From the NCBI RefSeq assembly GCF_017744655.1, contig NZ_JAGIAW010000009.1:186001-250000 (forward strand): DNA of 64,000 nt. The letters run 5' to 3'. Positions 19,645 to 29,408 of the stretch are shown piece after piece. The first letter of the stretch is position 1, and each line of letters starts with the position of its first letter. A model generated the notes under the pieces. That model searched no databases and was not told where the DNA came from. It saw only the letters and a list, made by a program, of their open reading frames with translations. The DNA is from Devosia sp. Its GTDB lineage: Bacteria > Pseudomonadota > Alphaproteobacteria > Rhizobiales > Devosiaceae. The position numbers and the translations under genes are program-made.

Positions 19645-20409
19645 ATGACCGAGGCGCGCGAAACCACCCATTTCGGCGAACAGACCGTGGCGCTCGAGGA
19701 CAAGCAGGGCCTCGTCAACAAGGTCTTTCACGACGTCGCGGACCGCTATGACCTCATGAATGACCTCATGAGCTTTGGCATTCACCGCCTCTGGAAAGAC
19801 GCGATGATCGCCGATCTCGCCCCGCCCCGCCTCGGCAGCCGCGGCTATAAGGTGCTTGATATGGCTGGCGGCACCGGCGACGTCGCCGAGCGCATCGTCA
19901 ATGCCTCGCATGGCTATGCGGAAGTCGTCGTCTCCGACATCAATTCGGACATGCTGCGCGTCGGCGCCGAGCGCGCCAAGACCTGGCGCTATCCCTCGCA
20001 GGCCAGTTTCGTCGAAGCCAATGCCGAAAAGCTGCCCTTCGAGAGCAATAGTTTCGACGCCTATACGATCGCTTTCGGCATCCGCAATGTGCCGCGTATC
20101 CAGCTCGCCCTCAACGAAGCCCATCGCGTGCTAAAACGCGGCGGCCGGATTCTCGTCCTCGAATTTTCCCAGGTCGACGTACCCGGCTTCGACGCGGTCT
20201 ATCGCGCCTTTTCCGACACGGTCATTCCGCCCATGGGCCGCGCCGTCACCGGCGATGCGCAGCCCTATCAATATCTCGTCGAATCGATCCGCAAATTCCC
20301 CGATCCCGCGCGCTTTACCGCCATGCTCGACACGGCTGGCTTCAAGCGCACGAAGCACACCGCTTTCTCGGGCAATATCGCGACGCTGTTTTCGGGCTGG
20401 AAGATTTAA
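19645..20409 (+). CDS. ubiE: Ubiquinone/menaquinone biosynthesis C-methyltransferase UbiE
   Basis: A 254-residue SAM-dependent C-methyltransferase in quinone biosynthesis. It shows [20 protein letters not shown] with FGIHRLWK, the SAM-binding [15 protein letters not shown], and the signature [20 protein letters not shown] with [18 protein letters not shown]. Full length. It is followed three bases later by ubiB, so the two form an operon. Confidence 0.96.
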   Translation: MTEARETTHFGEQTVALEDKQGLVNKVFHDVADRYDLMNDLMSFGIHRLWKDAMIADLAPPRLGSRGYKVLDMAGGTGDVAERIVNASHGYAEVVVSDINSDMLRVGAERAKTWRYPSQASFVEANAEKLPFESNSFDAYTIAFGIRNVPRIQLALNEAHRVLKRGGRILVLEFSQVDVPGFDAVYRAFSDTVIPPMGRAVTGDAQPYQYLVESIRKFPDPARFTAMLDTAGFKRTKHTAFSGNIATLFSGWKI

Positions 20410-20412
20410 GGC

Positions 20413-21963
20413 ATGGGTCTCGGCTCTTATTTCCGCCTTTTCCACGCCGGCTGGGTGCTGGCGCGCGAAGGCGCCTTCTCCGTGCTTCCCGCCGAATCGC
20501 TGCCGCCCTCGATGAAGCTCGGCATTGGCCTCGCGCGTATCGTCGAGCGTCCAAGCGTTAGAAAAACCGGCCGTGTCGATCGGCTCAACGCCGCCCTCAA
20601 CAAGCTCGGCCCGAGTTTTGTAAAGTTCGGCCAGACCCTCGCCACCCGCCCCGATATCGTCGGCCCGCAAGCCGCCGCCGATCTCTCGGGCCTGCAAGAC
20701 CGCATGCCGCCCTTCGACCCGGCGCTGGTCCCCGGCATTTTGTCCACGGCCCTCGGCCCCAAGGCGGACCTTCTTACCGAGATTAGCGAACCCATCGCGG
20801 CCGCCTCCATCGCCCAGGTGCATAAGGCAAAGCTGCGCCAGCCCGGCGCAGTGCCCAAAACCGTGGCCATAAAAATGCTGCGCCCCGGCGTGTCCGAGCG
20901 TTTCCATTCCGACACCCAGGCGCTGTATGCCGGCGCGCATCTGGCCGAAATGTTTGCGCCTTCGAGCCGACGCTTGAAGCCCACCGAGGTCGTCAAGACC
21001 CTCGACCATTCGATGCGCATCGAACTCGACCTGCGGCTCGAAGCGGCTGCCATTTCCGAGATGGCGGAAAACATCAAAAACGACACCGGCTTCATCATCC
21101 CCGACGTACAGTGGGACCAGGTCGCGCAAAACGTTCTCACCACCACCTGGGTCGATGGCATCCCGATCCGCGATCTTGCCGCCATGGACGCGGCTGGGAT
21201 CGATCGTAAGGCGCTGGCCGCAAAACTGCTGCAGTCCTTCCTGCGCCACGCCATCCGCGACGGCTTCTTCCACGCCGACATGCATCCGGGCAATCTCTTC
21301 GCCGATCCGAAAACGGGCGATGTCATTGCCGTCGATTTCGGCATCATGGGCCGTATCTCAAAACGCGAGCGCAAATTCCTCGCCGATATTCTCTTCGGCT
21401 TCATCACCCGCGACTATCACCTCGTCGCCCAGCGCCACTTCGACATCGGCTATGTGCCAAAGCATCAGTCGGTCGACGACTTTACCCTCGCCATCCGTTC
21501 GATCGGCGAACCGCTGCATGGCCGCACCGCCGCCGACATTTCCATGGCCAAGGTTCTGGGCCAGCTCTTCGTCATCACCGAACTCTTTGACATGCAGACC
21601 CGCCCCGAGCTGGTCCTCCTGCAAAAGTCCATGGTGCTGGTCGAAGGCGTGGCGCGAAACCTCGATCCCGACCTCGATATCTGGACGGTGGCCGAACCCG
21701 TCGTGGGCGATTGGCTGCGCCGCGAGGAAGGTCCTGTCGGCCGCCTCGAAGAGCTTGCCGGTCACTTTACCCGCATGAGCGAAGCTCTGGGGCGCGTGCC
21801 TGTCCTCATCGCCGAAGCCGAGCTGACCATGGCCGAACACCGCGTCATGATGGCCAGAAACCAGCCCAACCGCTTCATCAACAGTGCCCTTTTGGCAGTG
21901 CTGGCCGCGGCCTTCGTGGTTCTGGTCCTGGCCGGCTGGCGCCTCCTCACAGGTAATTTCTAG
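20413..21963 (+). CDS. ubiB: Ubiquinone biosynthesis protein UbiB (ABC1/ADCK family)
   Basis: A 516-residue atypical protein-kinase-like ATPase needed for ubiquinone biosynthesis. Family motifs include LGPSFVKFGQTLATRPDIVG (the KxGQ motif), PIAAASIAQVHKAKLRQPG, the catalytic-like DGFFHADMHPGNLFADP and VDFGIMGRI. Near the C-terminus is a membrane segment (ALLAVLAAAFVVLVLAGW). It is directly downstream of ubiE. Confidence 0.96.
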   Translation: MGLGSYFRLFHAGWVLAREGAFSVLPAESLPPSMKLGIGLARIVERPSVRKTGRVDRLNAALNKLGPSFVKFGQTLATRPDIVGPQAAADLSGLQDRMPPFDPALVPGILSTALGPKADLLTEISEPIAAASIAQVHKAKLRQPGAVPKTVAIKMLRPGVSERFHSDTQALYAGAHLAEMFAPSSRRLKPTEVVKTLDHSMRIELDLRLEAAAISEMAENIKNDTGFIIPDVQWDQVAQNVLTTTWVDGIPIRDLAAMDAAGIDRKALAAKLLQSFLRHAIRDGFFHADMHPGNLFADPKTGDVIAVDFGIMGRISKRERKFLADILFGFITRDYHLVAQRHFDIGYVPKHQSVDDFTLAIRSIGEPLHGRTAADISMAKVLGQLFVITELFDMQTRPELVLLQKSMVLVEGVARNLDPDLDIWTVAEPVVGDWLRREEGPVGRLEELAGHFTRMSEALGRVPVLIAEAELTMAEHRVMMARNQPNRFINSALLAVLAAAFVVLVLAGWRLLTGNF

Positions 21964-22026
21964 GCCAACTTGCCGCCTCGTGGGCAAGTGCCTAGATTGC
22001 CGGCAAATCGGCCGCAGGAGACTTTC

Positions 22027-22629
22027 ATGGTATTCAAGACCATCGCCAAACTGGGTGCCATGCTCATGCTCGGCGCCTCGCTTGCGGGTTGCATCGACGC
22101 AACCGTGGATGTCGAAGTCACCAGCGAAACCACGGCCAAGGCGACGCTGACCCAGGTCATGTCGGCCGATTTCTACGCCATGTTCAAGATGAACGCCTCC
22201 GAGAGCGAAACCGCCACCAGCGAATTCTGCTCCGAAGGCGCGCTGGTCGAAAATGCTGATGGCAGCGCCACCTGCACCCTCGTCGAAGAAGGCACGTTTG
22301 AAGAGCTGGCGGCGCTCGAAGGCGAAGAAAACGCTCTCTTCTTCACATCCGCCGGTCCCGGCCTCGTCCGCGTCGCCCTGCCCACCGCAGAACTGACCGG
22401 CGAGCTCGGCTCCAGCGACGACATGGATGCCGAAACCAAGCAGATGGTGGAAGCCTTCTTCACAGGCCATGCTGTCACCATCCGCATTTCCGGCACCGAG
22501 GTCACCGAAACCAATCTCAAGCGTAGCGACGACAGGACTTCGGCGGAGATCGAAATCCCCTTCCTCGACCTGATCAACGGCACCGCCGACCTGCCCGACG
22601 AGCTCTTTGCCGTCGTGCGCGCGAAGTAA
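22027..22629 (+). CDS. Hypothetical lipoprotein
   Basis: A 200-residue lipoprotein. The signal region MVFKTIAKLGAMLMLGASLAGC ends in a lipobox (LAGC). The mature part starts IDATVDVEVTSETTAKATLT and has a Cys pair (SEFCSEGALV and SATCTLVEEG), then SAEIEIPFLDLINGTADLPD. The strand-rich start with conserved Thr resembles LppM-type lipoproteins, but I would not assign function. AGGAG precedes the ATG. It is 63 bases after ubiB and could be co-transcribed. Confidence 0.8.
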   Translation: MVFKTIAKLGAMLMLGASLAGCIDATVDVEVTSETTAKATLTQVMSADFYAMFKMNASESETATSEFCSEGALVENADGSATCTLVEEGTFEELAALEGEENALFFTSAGPGLVRVALPTAELTGELGSSDDMDAETKQMVEAFFTGHAVTIRISGTEVTETNLKRSDDRTSAEIEIPFLDLINGTADLPDELFAVVRAK

Positions 22630-22641
22630 TTGCAAGCCAAC

Positions 22642-22666
22642 GGCACCCGGCGCATGGCCGGGCGCC
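22642..22666. terminator. Hairpin between convergent genes
   Basis: Stem GGCACCCGGC with GCCGGGCGCC (one G-U-type mismatch). There is no T-tract, so activity as an intrinsic terminator is uncertain. It lies between the lipoprotein stop and the convergent TIM-barrel gene stop. Confidence 0.5.
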
Positions 22667-22673
22667 GGCCTTG

Positions 22674-23732
22674 CTAGTCGCCGAAGCAGGGCAAGACGTC
22701 CTCGGCAAAATACGGCTTCTGATCGACCCAGAACATATAGTCGACCCCCAGAAACGCCTTGGCAAAGCCATGCAGCATGGGCACCAGGTTCTTGTGGGCG
22801 CCGATGTCGCGGGCCGTGCCGGTTTCCCCGATATAATTGCCGTCCTGAACCGCAATGCCGAGCGACACGGCGAACTCGCTCTCATGCATCATGGCGAGCG
22901 CGTGATTGAGCTGGCCTCTCTTGGTGACCATCAGGTCCGGCGCCCCGAGGCCCACCCCGATTTCATTGCCGAATTCATAGAGTCCGCGCAGATAGCCCTT
23001 GTCTTCCCAGGGCAGCCATTCACCGGGCATGAAATTGGCGTAGAGCATGGTCACCGATTGCGGAAATGCTGCCTTGAGCGCCCGCATATTGGCCTTGAGC
23101 CCTTCCACATAAAGCTCCGGTGAAAACGAAGCATCGCTTTCAGCCGAAACCCCGATCGCGGTTTCCTGCAGATTGACCCCCTCGATGCGGCCATCGAACT
23201 GGGCGCCCAGCGCCGCCAGCAGAGCCGCAAACCGAGCTTCCACTTTCCCATTCCAGCGCTTGGCTACCCAACCTTCGACCGTGCCGTCCTCGGCCCGCTG
23301 CTCGCTCATGCCGCCATCATATTCGTCGGACAGCAGATAGTCGGGCACCGGCTTGTACTGGGGCGAGAACGAAGCATCCTGGAGTTGGACGAAGAGTTTT
23401 TTGCCATATTGGGCGAGATAGCTGAGATCATCCTCGATGGCGGAAAAATCATACTGCCCCTCGCTCGGCTCGAGCTGGCGCCAGGAATACATGATCTGCG
23501 CGCCGGCAAAGCGGGCATTCTCCAGCAAGGCATGATCGCGGATGGCCTCGCGATCCCGACTGAAATAGACGAAATGCGCTATGCCGTCATCGGCGATCGG
23601 GCACGTCGCATTCTCATAGGGCTCATAGGCCTTGTCATAGCGGTCGGCGGGATTGTCCCAGGCGAGGACGGAAGCGCCGGGCAAAAGAGCGGCCAGCGCG
23701 ACGATGAGGCCAAGCGAGAGTTTTGGGTGCAT
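22674..23732 (-). CDS. Secreted glycoside-hydrolase-like (TIM-barrel) protein
   Basis: A 352-residue exported protein with signal peptide (MHPKLSLGLIVALAALLPG, then ASVLA). The mature part reads like a beta/alpha barrel of the GH42/GH5 type: FAGAQIMYSWRQLEPSEGQY with DFSAIEDDLSYLAQYGKKLF, then IEGVNLQETAIGV (possible acid/base Glu). The C-terminal half has DYMFWVDQKPYFAEDVLPCF. I do not recognise the exact family, and the nucleophile is not clear. The ATG at 23732 has AGGAA about 6 bases upstream; an upstream TTG is less likely. It lies 118 bases after the sensor kinase gene and may be part of that operon. Confidence 0.7.
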   Translation of the reverse strand: MHPKLSLGLIVALAALLPGASVLAWDNPADRYDKAYEPYENATCPIADDGIAHFVYFSRDREAIRDHALLENARFAGAQIMYSWRQLEPSEGQYDFSAIEDDLSYLAQYGKKLFVQLQDASFSPQYKPVPDYLLSDEYDGGMSEQRAEDGTVEGWVAKRWNGKVEARFAALLAALGAQFDGRIEGVNLQETAIGVSAESDASFSPELYVEGLKANMRALKAAFPQSVTMLYANFMPGEWLPWEDKGYLRGLYEFGNEIGVGLGAPDLMVTKRGQLNHALAMMHESEFAVSLGIAVQDGNYIGETGTARDIGAHKNLVPMLHGFAKAFLGVDYMFWVDQKPYFAEDVLPCFGD

Positions 23733-23850
23733 CGGATTTCCTATCAAGTGCGGCGGCCCGAGGCGCCGCCTGTGCTCGACGGTCTAGCGCCAACCCGACA
23801 TTGCTTCGCCCGCGAAGTGGTGCAGCCTTGGTGCAGATCGCGTGCAGGGA

Positions 23851-25386
23851 TCAGCTGGGCGGAAAGGCAATATCGAACACAGCACCCCCATCGCCCCGCA
23901 AAGGCACCAGCCTCGCGCCATAGAGTTCAAGGATCGCCATGACGATGGCCAGCCCGAGCCCTGTGCCGCCCAGTTCGCGGCGCGTGGTGAAAAAGGGTTC
24001 GCCCAGACGCGAGAGATCGACATCGGCAAAGCCGGTACCATTGTCGGACACGCGCAACACCGTGCCGTTCCAATCGAGTTTCATCCGTTCCGCGCCGTGA
24101 TGGCGGGCATTCTGCGCCAGATGCGCCAGAATGGTCTGGCCATGGGTCACCGAGAGCGGCAGCACCGCCTGCCCGTCGCTCAGAACAATCTCCAGTCCCG
24201 GAATTTCCGGCAGCATCTCCCGCAACAGGCCGGGTTTGCCGGGGAGGTACTGACGGGCGCGCGTAATCTCCCGCAACTGGTCGAGCAGCTTGCCCATCCG
24301 CTCGCCCTGCCCCTTGATGGTGGCGATCAGCTTTTGCCGCACGTCTTCAGGCAGGTCGTCGTCTTCGAGCAGTTCCGCCGCCCCGACAATGGTTGTCACC
24401 GGCGACTTCAATTCATGCGTCACGTGATTGGTATAGATGCCGATTTCCTTGCCGCGTCGCGAAAGGCTGGCGGCCATGGTCATCACCGCCTCGCCCAGTT
24501 CGGCGATTTCCCGCATGCCATAGTGGTCGAGCGGGGCGAGATCATCATGTGCTCCCCTGGCGACCAGACGAGACTGATCGCGCAGGGCCTGCAAGGGGCG
24601 CAGCAAAACCCGCACCAGAAACGTGCCCATGACCAGCGCCCCCAACAGCGTCACCCCGACCAATGCCAGAAAGGCGAGGCCCTCTTGGGAAAAATAGCTT
24701 TCGAGCTGCGGCGGCGTGCGCGAGATATAGATGGCGCCGATCACCCGGTTGGCGCTGATGACGGGATAGGCCACGAGAACCCTAAATCCCGCGCCACGGC
24801 TCAAGGACAGGAAAGACCAGCGCGCATCGGCATCGCTGCGCCAGCGCAGGGCCGCCCCCACCTCGCCGCGCAAGGCCTTTTCGACCTCGGGCACGCCGGC
24901 AAAGCTCATGGGCGTTGCGGCCAGGAGATCCAGCCCCTGGAAATCGAGAAAGACCACGCTCGAGAGCGTCGTCCGTCCCGCCCGCTCTTCAAGCGCGCCC
25001 AGTGCCCCGGCAATGGCCTCGTAGCGTGGACCAAGCCGCGCCTGGCTCGCCACGCCATCGGGGCGGACGGGCTCGATCTCATTGCTGCGCAGGTTGAGAA
25101 AGGACTGGAATGTCCGCGTCCTGGCGCTCCAGAACACGCGCTTGTCGGGCGGCAGGTAGTATCCCGGAATGGGATCATCGCCGCCCTCCGCCTCAAAAGC
25201 CTCGGCATAGGCCGCCGCATAAAGGGCGGCCTGCTTGAGCAGCGAGGATTCGGTTTCGCGAACGAACCAGTTGGTGCCGATCTGCAGCGCCAGCAGGGCC
25301 AGAACCGGCACGGCGAGAAGGCTCGCGCAGAGGACCAGCACGACCAGCGCCATGGACGGGCGCCATTTTCGTAGGACCGTGCTCAC
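23851..25386 (-). CDS. Two-component sensor histidine kinase
   Basis: A 511-residue inner-membrane kinase. It has TM1 at about 11-37, a periplasmic sensor of about 195 residues, and TM2 at about 236-260. A HAMP-like segment (LRPLQALRDQSRLVARGAHD) follows, then the H-box HVTHELKSPVTTIVGAAELL (His324), N-box LAHLAQNARHHG, G1 VSDNGTGFADVD and G2 GGTGLGLAIVMAILELYGA. The architecture with a large single extracytoplasmic domain resembles CreC. The start overlaps the response-regulator stop by 4 bases. The signal is unknown. Confidence 0.92.
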   Translation of the reverse strand: MSTVLRKWRPSMALVVLVLCASLLAVPVLALLALQIGTNWFVRETESSLLKQAALYAAAYAEAFEAEGGDDPIPGYYLPPDKRVFWSARTRTFQSFLNLRSNEIEPVRPDGVASQARLGPRYEAIAGALGALEERAGRTTLSSVVFLDFQGLDLLAATPMSFAGVPEVEKALRGEVGAALRWRSDADARWSFLSLSRGAGFRVLVAYPVISANRVIGAIYISRTPPQLESYFSQEGLAFLALVGVTLLGALVMGTFLVRVLLRPLQALRDQSRLVARGAHDDLAPLDHYGMREIAELGEAVMTMAASLSRRGKEIGIYTNHVTHELKSPVTTIVGAAELLEDDDLPEDVRQKLIATIKGQGERMGKLLDQLREITRARQYLPGKPGLLREMLPEIPGLEIVLSDGQAVLPLSVTHGQTILAHLAQNARHHGAERMKLDWNGTVLRVSDNGTGFADVDLSRLGEPFFTTRRELGGTGLGLAIVMAILELYGARLVPLRGDGGAVFDIAFPPS

Positions 25387-26078
25387 GCCGGGCCCGACCC
25401 GTTGATGCAGGAGCCCAGCCGCAGCCCCACGCCGCGCACCGTCTGCACCACATCGGCATAACCAAGCGCCGCCGCCTTGGCCCGGATATTGCGCACATGG
25501 CTATCCACCGTTCGCCCCGAGAGGTTGGCGTTGCCGCCAAAAACCGCGTCGATCAGCCTGTTGCGATCGACCACCCGATCCTCGTGATCGAGCAGCATTT
25601 TCAGCACGGCAAACTCCGTTGCCGTCAGATCAAGCACACGACCGCCCAATGTGCAGACATGCCTGCCGGCATCGACGCGCAGATCGCCATGGCCCTGCAC
25701 GGGGTTTTCGTCCGGCCGGCCGCGCGCCAATATGGCCTTGATGCGCAAGACCAGTTCGCGCGGCGAAAAGGGTTTCGTGACATAATCGTCGGCGCCCAGC
25801 TCAAAGCCCAGCACCCGGTCGATTTCATCGTCCTGCGCGGTCAGGAACAGCACCGGCAGGCGCGACATGGCGCGAATAGCCCTGCAGCAGGCAAAGCCGT
25901 CCATACCCGGCATGCCGACATCAAGGACGACGAGATCCACATTGCCCTGGCGCACCGCGTCGAGCGCAAGCAGCCCGCCGGCCGCTTCCCGGACCTGCAT
26001 GCCGGCCTTTTCCAGCGCGACCCGGACCACCATGCGAATATCGGGATCATCATCGACGACCAGAATGCTGGCCTGCAT
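25383..26078 (-). CDS. OmpR/PhoB-family response regulator
   Basis: A 231-residue DNA-binding regulator. The receiver domain has acidic residues in SILVVDDDPDIR, phospho-acceptor Asp53 in LVVLDVGMPGMDG, and the switch Lys in GADDYVTKPFSPRELVLRIK. The winged-helix domain has LDLTATEFAVLKMLLDHEDR and the recognition helix region GRTVDSHVRNIRAKAAALGY. It is the first gene of the operon, coupled to the sensor kinase. The four-base overlap and order make the two a cognate pair. Confidence 0.95.
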   Translation of the reverse strand: MQASILVVDDDPDIRMVVRVALEKAGMQVREAAGGLLALDAVRQGNVDLVVLDVGMPGMDGFACCRAIRAMSRLPVLFLTAQDDEIDRVLGFELGADDYVTKPFSPRELVLRIKAILARGRPDENPVQGHGDLRVDAGRHVCTLGGRVLDLTATEFAVLKMLLDHEDRVVDRNRLIDAVFGGNANLSGRTVDSHVRNIRAKAAALGYADVVQTVRGVGLRLGSCINGSGPA

Positions 26079-26149
26079 CGCTTTCCCCGCCTCTACCGAT
26101 TTCCATCGCTAGCGGCATAGGCGGGCACAGATGGGGTTGGCAAGAGAGG

Positions 26150-26179
26150 CCGGAGAAGGGCGTGAGCACCCTCCTCCGG
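26150..26179 (-). terminator. Hairpin downstream of the phytase-like gene
   Basis: Minus strand: CCGGAGGAGGGTG-CTCA-CGCCCTTCTCCGG (13-base arms with two weak pairs). It begins 14 bases after the stop. It has no strong T-run. Confidence 0.6.
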
Positions 26180-26192
26180 TTCGATAGCGTGA

Positions 26193-27506
26193 TTACTCGG
26201 CCTTGAGGAAGTCGGCGACGTCGAGGAGAATATATTCGTTGTCGTCGGCACGGCCGGCTTCACGGCCGGTCGAACCGGGATAGTTATTGTCATTGGCAAC
26301 AACGATGGTGGTTGCGTCGACCAGATCAACGTCTTCGATGGTGACGAAGGGGAAGGTGAAAACCCCGTCCTTGCTGCCGCGCGGCGCCAGCGCTTCCGGA
26401 TCCTGAATGTCCATCAGGTCGATATAGGCGATCTTTTCGAGCACGCCGTTTTCGTCGGTCCGGGCGAGATCGACGAGATAGATGCGCTTGAAGGCAGCGG
26501 ACTTTTCGCGGCCATCGTCGCCTTCATTATTGTCGCGCTCGATGATCAGGCCGCGCGTGCCCTCAAAGATGTTGAAGTCGCCAATGGCATTGCCGGCGTC
26601 TTCGAGCGGATAGTAGCGAACGGTATCGCTCCAGGTGGCATCGGCCACGTTGAATTCGAGAACGCGCAGCACGGTCTTGTCGCCGATGGTTTCGAGCGCA
26701 CCCGAAGCCTCGTCGAAGAAGGGCTTTTCGAGCAGCGGATAGAGCGTGATGCCATCCATCGACTGCGCCATTCCTTCATAGCCGCCGGAGCGGCCGGTAT
26801 TGATGCCGGTCACCACAGCGCCGGCGGCGGGCTGGGAGGTGAACTGATTGTCGGGCGACTTGTAGTCGACGCCACCGGGATTGGTTTTTACAACTTGCAG
26901 CACCACGCCTTCGGCATCGACTTCGATCAGCCAGGGGCCGAACTCGTCGCCGATCCAGTAGTTGTCGCCAACCGGCTGAATGGATTCAGGATCGAAATCG
27001 GCGCCGGTGAGATAGCGGCTCTCGCTGTGCTCGGTGACGATCGGGAAGGGCACGACGCGGTTCGGGTCCTTGAGGAAAATGGTCTTTTCGATACCGACCT
27101 TGCCCGCTTCCCAATCCATTTTCAGGATGTTGAACATGAGCATGGCGTCGGACGAATTGGCCTTGTTGCCAAATCCGTTGTCGGTGAGGAACAGGAAGCG
27201 ATCTTCGCCGAGCGAACGCACGCCGCTCATGCCCTGGAGGGGCTGGCCGGGGAACGGCATGGCAATGCCGGAAGCCGGATTGGCCCAGCCATAGGGCGTC
27301 TCGACGCGGGTGCCCGAGGTGAAACGGCCGGACATCTGGAGACCGGCCGGCGCATCCATGGGAGCGGGCAGGAAAGTCTGGGCCGGCAACTGGGCATTGG
27401 CCTTGAGCACGGCTTCAAACTTGGCCGGACCTTCGGCGGTGTCTTGAGCCATGGACAGGGATGCGAGGAGGCTGAGGCTGACACCAAGGGCGAGCGCTTT
27501 GAGCAT
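26193..27506 (-). CDS. Secreted esterase-like/phytase-like beta-propeller protein
   Basis: A 437-residue exported protein (signal peptide MLKALALGVSLSLLASLSMA). It belongs to the 'esterase-like activity of phytase' family: GMSGVRSLGEDRFLFLTDNG and FGNKANSSDAMLMFNI, then DFDPESIQPVGDNYWIGDEF with GPWLIEVDAEG. Family members are calcium-dependent beta-propellers, often next to phosphatases. The ATG at 27506 has GGAGAG upstream; longer in-frame starts run through non-coding DNA. It is divergent from the alkaline phosphatase gene across a 270-base region. Confidence 0.85.
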   Translation of the reverse strand: MLKALALGVSLSLLASLSMAQDTAEGPAKFEAVLKANAQLPAQTFLPAPMDAPAGLQMSGRFTSGTRVETPYGWANPASGIAMPFPGQPLQGMSGVRSLGEDRFLFLTDNGFGNKANSSDAMLMFNILKMDWEAGKVGIEKTIFLKDPNRVVPFPIVTEHSESRYLTGADFDPESIQPVGDNYWIGDEFGPWLIEVDAEGVVLQVVKTNPGGVDYKSPDNQFTSQPAAGAVVTGINTGRSGGYEGMAQSMDGITLYPLLEKPFFDEASGALETIGDKTVLRVLEFNVADATWSDTVRYYPLEDAGNAIGDFNIFEGTRGLIIERDNNEGDDGREKSAAFKRIYLVDLARTDENGVLEKIAYIDLMDIQDPEALAPRGSKDGVFTFPFVTIEDVDLVDATTIVVANDNNYPGSTGREAGRADDNEYILLDVADFLKAE

Positions 27507-27776
27507 GGTTCTCTCCGGGAAAAGTGGATGCTCTCGACTATCCAAGGGTGATGTCGCCGCCATCACAGCGGCGTGAATGACCGATGACATTCCCGAACGC
27601 CGCCAAGGGGATGAGTCGACGCCTCCCACCATTTTCCCCGTTACAAGATTACATCACAGACCCTTCGTAACGTTATGACGTAACTACATTTCCATGTCAT
27701 ATGGCCGGTCTAATGGGTTGATGAACGGGCCGGCCTTGCCGCTGCCCGGACGCTCCAACCCAAGAAGGTGAACATC
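27507..27776. promoter_or_regulatory. Divergent promoter region of phytase-like and alkaline phosphatase genes
   Basis: Two secreted phosphate-ester-type genes diverge from here. The most structured part is near 27640-27700. It has direct repeats of GTAAC at 27667 and 27680 (GTAACGTTATGACGTAAC), preceded by GTTACAAGATTAC, and an ATGAC/GTCAT inverted pair with 16 bases between. I cannot match these to a canonical Pho box. Confidence 0.3.
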
Positions 27777-29303
27777 ATGGTCAAGCTCTCCCGGGCTCTT
27801 ATCGCCAGCGTTTCGACGATCGCCCTGACTCTGCCGGTTCTGGCCCAGACTGCCGTGCCGCAGGCCGATGACAGCTACTTCCTGGCCGCCCAGGAACAGC
27901 TCGCCGCCAAGGAAGCGGTCAAGCCGAATACCGGCAAGGCCAAGAACGTCATCATGTTCATCGTTGACGGTCTCTCCATCCCGACCATCACCGCTGCCCG
28001 TATCCACGAAGGCCAGTTGGCTGGCGTCGACGGCGAAAGCCACTCGCTCGCCTTCGAAACCCTCCTGCCGCACACGGCCCTCGTCAAAACCTATACCCAT
28101 GACAGCCAGGTCGCCGATTCCGCGCCGACCGCCACCGCCATCACTTCGGGCATCAAGTCGCTCAACGGCACCATCGGCGTCGACCAGACCGCCGTGCTCG
28201 AAGACTGCTCGACCCAGGCCGGCTCGACCACCATGTCGATCTTCGAACAGGCCGAAGAAGCTGGTCTTGCCACCGGCATCATCTCGACCGCCCGCATCAC
28301 CCACGCCACCCCGGCTGCTGCCTATGCGCACACCGTCGGTCGCGACTGGGAAAACGACAAGAGCCTACCTGAAGACGCCGTCGGCAAGTGTGCCGATATC
28401 GCCGCACAGCTTGTCGACTGGTCGTTCGGCGACGGTTTTGAGGTCGTGTTCGGCGGTGGCCGCGCCAACTTCATGCTCGACAGCCAGAAGGATCCGGAAG
28501 ACGAGACTCGTACCGGCGCCCGTAAGGAACGCGACCTGATCGCCGACTGGCAGGCCAAGTACAATGACGGCCAATATGTCTGGAACAAGGAAGGCTTTGA
28601 CGCGCTCACCGCCGACACCAGCCATGTTCTGGGCCTCTTCAACGGCTCGCACATGCAGTATGAAGCCGACCGTGAATCGGATGCCGGTGGCGAACCCTCG
28701 ATCGCCGAAATGACCACCAAGGCCATCGAAATCCTCGAAAAGAACGAAGACGGCTTCGTGCTGATGGTGGAAGGCGGCCGGGTCGACCACGCGCACCATG
28801 CCGGCAATGCCGCTCGCGCCCTTACCGACGCGATCGCCGTTTCGGAAGCTATGAAGGCTGCCTATGAAGCCGTGAACCCGGAAGAAACGCTGATCCTGCT
28901 CACCGCCGATCACAGCCACGTCTTCTCGATCGCTGGCTACCCGACCCGCAATAACCCGATCCTGGGCATTGCCGGCACGGGTGACGATGGCCTGCCGTAC
29001 ACCACTCTCGGCTACATGAACGGTCCGGGCGCCAAGACCCTCGAAGAAGGTGCCGATGTCACCGCCATGTCGGGCGAGGAAGTCCGCGCCGCCCTGCAGC
29101 GCGCCGACCTCACCGAAGTCGACACCACCGACATCGACTTCCTGCAGCAGGCCCTGATCCCGATGGGTTCGGAAAGCCATGCCGGCGACGACGTCGCCGT
29201 CTTCGCCCAGGGCCCGCAGGCCTATCTTTTTGACGGCGTGATCGAACAGAACCTGATCTACCACGTCATGGCGAAGGCCGTGGGCCTCAACGCCGCCAAG
29301 TAA
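27777..29303 (+). CDS. Secreted alkaline phosphatase
   Basis: A 508-residue periplasmic phosphomonoesterase of the PhoA superfamily. It has a signal peptide (MVKLSRALIASVSTIALTLP), the first metal Asp in VIMFIVDGLSIPTITAARI, nucleophile Ser in QVADSAPTATAITSGIKSL, and metal ligands in VEGGRVDHAHHAGNAARALT, LLTADHSHVFSIAGYP and MGSESHAGDDVAVFA. All metal and nucleophile motifs are present. The ATG at 27777 has AAGAAGG eight bases upstream; the GTG at 27768 overlaps this ribosome site and is unlikely. A terminator hairpin follows. Confidence 0.93.
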   Translation: MVKLSRALIASVSTIALTLPVLAQTAVPQADDSYFLAAQEQLAAKEAVKPNTGKAKNVIMFIVDGLSIPTITAARIHEGQLAGVDGESHSLAFETLLPHTALVKTYTHDSQVADSAPTATAITSGIKSLNGTIGVDQTAVLEDCSTQAGSTTMSIFEQAEEAGLATGIISTARITHATPAAAYAHTVGRDWENDKSLPEDAVGKCADIAAQLVDWSFGDGFEVVFGGGRANFMLDSQKDPEDETRTGARKERDLIADWQAKYNDGQYVWNKEGFDALTADTSHVLGLFNGSHMQYEADRESDAGGEPSIAEMTTKAIEILEKNEDGFVLMVEGGRVDHAHHAGNAARALTDAIAVSEAMKAAYEAVNPEETLILLTADHSHVFSIAGYPTRNNPILGIAGTGDDGLPYTTLGYMNGPGAKTLEEGADVTAMSGEEVRAALQRADLTEVDTTDIDFLQQALIPMGSESHAGDDVAVFAQGPQAYLFDGVIEQNLIYHVMAKAVGLNAAK

Positions 29304-29320
29304 TCTTTTGACCCCGCAGG

Positions 29321-29353
29321 TGGCCGCCGGTTCTTCGGCGGCCATTTGCTTTT
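29321..29353 (+). terminator. Terminator of the alkaline phosphatase gene
   Basis: Stem TGGCCGCCG-GTTCTT-CGGCGGCCA followed by TTTGCTTTT, 18 bases after the stop codon. Confidence 0.85.
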
Positions 29354-29408
29354 CACGAGGCCGTGAGTGTCACACGCTGGGGATGCCTTGGGCTTATTCT
29401 CCTCGCAC

